From Oligoflexia bacterium (GTDB taxonomy: Bacteria > Bdellovibrionota > UBA1018 > CAIMNF01): a DNA stretch of 59,901 nt. Made by a program: the position numbers and the translations under genes. Position 1 is the stretch's first letter. The number at the start of each line of letters is the position of its first letter. The stretch spans positions 1 to 59,901 of the forward strand of contig CAIMWN010000011.1 in the NCBI GenBank assembly GCA_903845155.1, written 5' to 3'. Positions 59,793-59,901 of this stretch are shown here, in pieces. The notes beneath the pieces were generated by a model, which had not been told where the DNA came from, did not search any database, and saw only the letters and a list, made by a program, of their open reading frames with translations.

Positions 59793-59901
59793 ATGAGAAA
59801 TTTAAAAATGATTGCCTTATCACTGAGTTTAGCTGTTTTAGCTGCCTGCGGATCTGCATCTCAGAATACTGCATCCTCTACTGCTAACGGCAGCACTGCA
59901 A
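59793..59901 (+). CDS. lipoprotein, 5' part (cut by the window end)
   Basis: The frame opens at ATG 59793 and runs past the window end. It encodes a signal peptide with lipobox LAAC (MIALSLSLAVLAACGSA), then a Ser/Thr/Ala-rich start of the mature chain. ATG 59808 is an alternative start that gives a longer leader. Behind a sigma-54 promoter match, so probably regulated by an NtrC-family activator. Confidence 0.75.
   Translation, partial: MRNLKMIALSLSLAVLAACGSASQNTASSTANGSTA

Overview
The window is a dense, chromosomal Gram-negative stretch of modest GC content. It carries outer-membrane barrels, lipoproteins with lipoboxes, NtrYX, PhaR, a ProS-type prolyl-tRNA synthetase and groESL. The mix (PhaR-like regulator, NtrYX, a 543-residue PruA, an M32 carboxypeptidase, a transglutaminase-elicitor-like secreted protein, many lipoproteins) fits a Bdellovibrionota or related deltaproteobacterial-type bacterium. 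That placement is inference; no rRNA is present.

Layout. 1-0.8 kb: end of an outer-membrane barrel gene split by an in-frame amber codon. 0.95-19.0 kb: one 18.1-kb gene for a giant lipoprotein of about 6,030 residues (two Ig-like, about 25 FN3 and nine LamG-like domains), whose distal half is a roughly 3-kb DNA repeat in three copies. 19.05-20.5 kb: a DUF4143-type ATPase and a RelE-like toxin remnant. 20.45-24.6 kb (minus): proS-pyrF-rlmB-MFS operon. 24.65-28.3 kb: ntrYX-like pair. 28.3-30.85 kb: marR-ClC operon diverging from a zinc-ribbon membrane protein. 30.9-34.4 kb: secreted transglutaminase-like protein, an ECF sigma factor with a membrane partner, and a secreted Dabb protein behind a candidate ECF promoter. 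34.6-44.5 kb (minus): two lipoprotein genes, then oppBCDF-phhB-pruA-M32 carboxypeptidase, which reads as peptide import followed by peptide and amino-acid breakdown. 44.8-50.2 kb: phaR, barrel protein, hsp33 with no ordinary start codon, lemA with two TPM-domain genes, a GNAT enzyme, and small secreted proteins. 50.3-53.5 kb: groESL, a small secreted protein, msrB, tRNA-Phe. 53.6-59.9 kb: an unrecognised 1,089-residue membrane protein, a periplasmic rhodanese, cysE, a 206-bp near-palindromic element, a TIGR02757 protein, a membrane protein, and the start of a lipoprotein gene behind a close sigma-54 promoter match.

No intergenic stretch exceeds about 300 bases. The strongest candidates for something undescribed are the giant LamG/FN3 lipoprotein and its repeat array, the 206-bp inverted-repeat element after cysE, the 30-bp-stem hairpin after the M32 gene, and the 1,089-residue membrane protein. 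None can be called a new system from sequence alone.
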